Source of the DNA: Rhodobacteraceae bacterium bin131 | GTDB lineage: Bacteria > Pseudomonadota > Alphaproteobacteria > Rhodobacterales > Rhodobacteraceae | Direction: 5' to 3' | NCBI GenBank assembly: GCA_002239085.1 | Contig: MPNP01000020.1 | Location: 1-33,732 of the forward strand | Length of the DNA stretch: 33,732 bases | Shown here: one piece after another, positions 32,770 through 33,732 of the stretch | Numbering within the stretch: the stretch's first letter is position 1 | How the letters are laid out: each line of letters starts with the position of its first letter | Program-made: the position numbers and the translations under genes | The notes under the pieces: generated by a model | What the model saw: the letters and a program-made list of their open reading frames with translations, nothing else | The model's database searches: none | What the model was told of the DNA's origin: nothing

Positions 32770-33732
32770 GAATGCCACCTTTACTCATCACCAGTTTGCT
32801 TCGCACCCTAAAGAGAACGCTTCCTTACGCCAATTCAGGTATTTGACATTATTATTCCCTGATTCGGTCATGCCGATTATGCTATAAGGGCATGAGTAAA
32901 ATGTCGCATTCATCCAACACCAATCTGCTTCATACCCCCAAGAGAACGCTTCCTCACGCTAATTCAAGTATTTGACATTATTATTCACCGGGTCGGTCAT
33001 ATCGATTATGCTATAAGGGCATGAGTAAAATGTCGCATTCAACCAACACCAATCTGCTTCATACCCCCAAGAGAACGCTTCCTTACACCAATTCAAGTAT
33101 TTGACATTATTATTCTCTGGGTCGGTCATATCGATTATGCAATGAGGGCATGAGTAAAATGTCGCACTCATCCACCATCAATCTGCTTCATATCCCCAAG
33201 AGAACGCTACCTCAGGCCAATTCAAGTATTTGACATTATTATTCACCAGTCGGTCATATCGATTATGCAATGAGGGCATGAGTAAAATGTCGCATTCACC
33301 CAACACCAATCTGGTTCATACCCCCAAGGGAACGATACCTTACACCAATTCAGGTATTTGACATTATTATTCACCGAGACGGTCATGTCCATTATTCAAT
33401 AATGGGCATGAATAAAATGTCGCATTCAACCACCATCAATCTGCTTCATACCCCCAAGAAAACCCTTCCTCACGCCAATTCAAGTATTTGACATTATTAT
33501 TCACCGAGACGGTCATGTCCATTATGCAATAAGGGAATGAGTAAAATGTCGCATTCAACCACTATCAATCTGCTTCATACCCCCAAGAGACCGCTTCCTC
33601 ACGCCAATTCAAGTATTTGACATTATTATTCACCGGGTCGGTCATATCGATTATGCTATAAGGGCATGAGTAAAATGTCGCATTCAACCAACACCAATCT
33701 GCTTCATACCCCCAAGAGAACGCTTCCTTACA
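32770..33732 (-). repeat. 129-bp tandem repeat array, decayed coding-like, open at the right edge
   Basis: Seven anchor sites of the motif GAGTAAAATGTCGCATTCA and its variants start at about 32891, 33020, 33149, 33277, 33407, 33536 and 33665, giving periods of 129, 129, 128, 130, 129 and 129 bp. On the minus strand a unit reads NATFYSCPHCIIDMTDPENN, NVKYLNWCKEAFSWGYEA, DWCWL. 129 bp is 43 codons, so units stay in frame. The two units at about 32959-33171 are fully open; others carry TGA or TAG in the Asp-Trp-Cys-Trp stretch, and two have a one-base frameshift. The leftmost copy is the most diverged. It is most likely a decaying tandem-repeat gene; a noncoding satellite is the alternative. The protein family is not recognised. 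Confidence 0.85.

Noticed and set aside
32770..33732. CRISPR array
   Set aside because: The whole 129-bp unit is conserved, with no short repeat alternating with unique spacers and no cas genes nearby.

Overview
The window looks like a chromosome segment of a fairly AT-rich, probably marine alphaproteobacterium. The main reasons are a DMSP demethylase gene (dmdA) overlapping its upstream neighbour and followed by the acryloyl-CoA reductase gene acuI, a tripartite tricarboxylate transporter, malate synthase G, CCA-encoding tRNAs of alphaproteobacterial type and a SufT/SufA pair. The species cannot be named from the sequence alone.

Layout. 1-2900: a secreted or envelope SPOR-like/peptidoglycan-binding/pseudo-trypsin protein and a PfkB-family ribokinase (+). 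2900-5620: an accessory patch with a decayed IS1182-type transposase fragment (-), a translationally overlapping pair of small genes ending in a HEPN-like protein (+), and long stretches without recognisable genes, ending at tRNA-Ser(GGA). 5826-15501: 1-Cys peroxiredoxin, then a minus-strand block of a TTT transporter (tctC, fused tctA-tctB), a PrpF-family isomerase, cysteine synthase, an MscS-type channel and an AlaX-type editing hydrolase. 15637-21478: malate synthase G, acuI, dmdA, a DUF1326 protein and a DUF2182 membrane protein, all minus and nearly contiguous. 21580-25769: tRNA-Asp, two near-identical tRNA-Val genes with different anticodons, lon with a good heat-shock (RpoH) type promoter, and tgt. 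26045-27569: sufT, sufA and a divergent triosephosphate isomerase (+). 27573-30963: dihydrolipoamide dehydrogenase, DUF924 protein, a small carboxylesterase and an AlkA-type glycosylase (-), the last three tightly coupled. 30964-33732: a second accessory patch with an IS630-type transposase remnant, an isolated cupin gene of higher GC, and a 129-bp tandem repeat array that runs off the right edge.

How the genes may work together. DmdA takes a methyl group from DMSP to give methylmercaptopropionate. AcuI removes toxic acryloyl-CoA formed from acrylate or DMSP cleavage, giving propionyl-CoA. Malate synthase G and the TTT uptake system next door fit growth on small carboxylates, but their link to DMSP is inference. 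The most interesting unexplained association is the Cys-rich DUF1326 protein plus the DUF2182 membrane protein encoded directly upstream of, and overlapping, dmdA. The second is the 129-bp (43-codon) repeat array, which looks like a decaying tandem-repeat coding sequence of unknown function.
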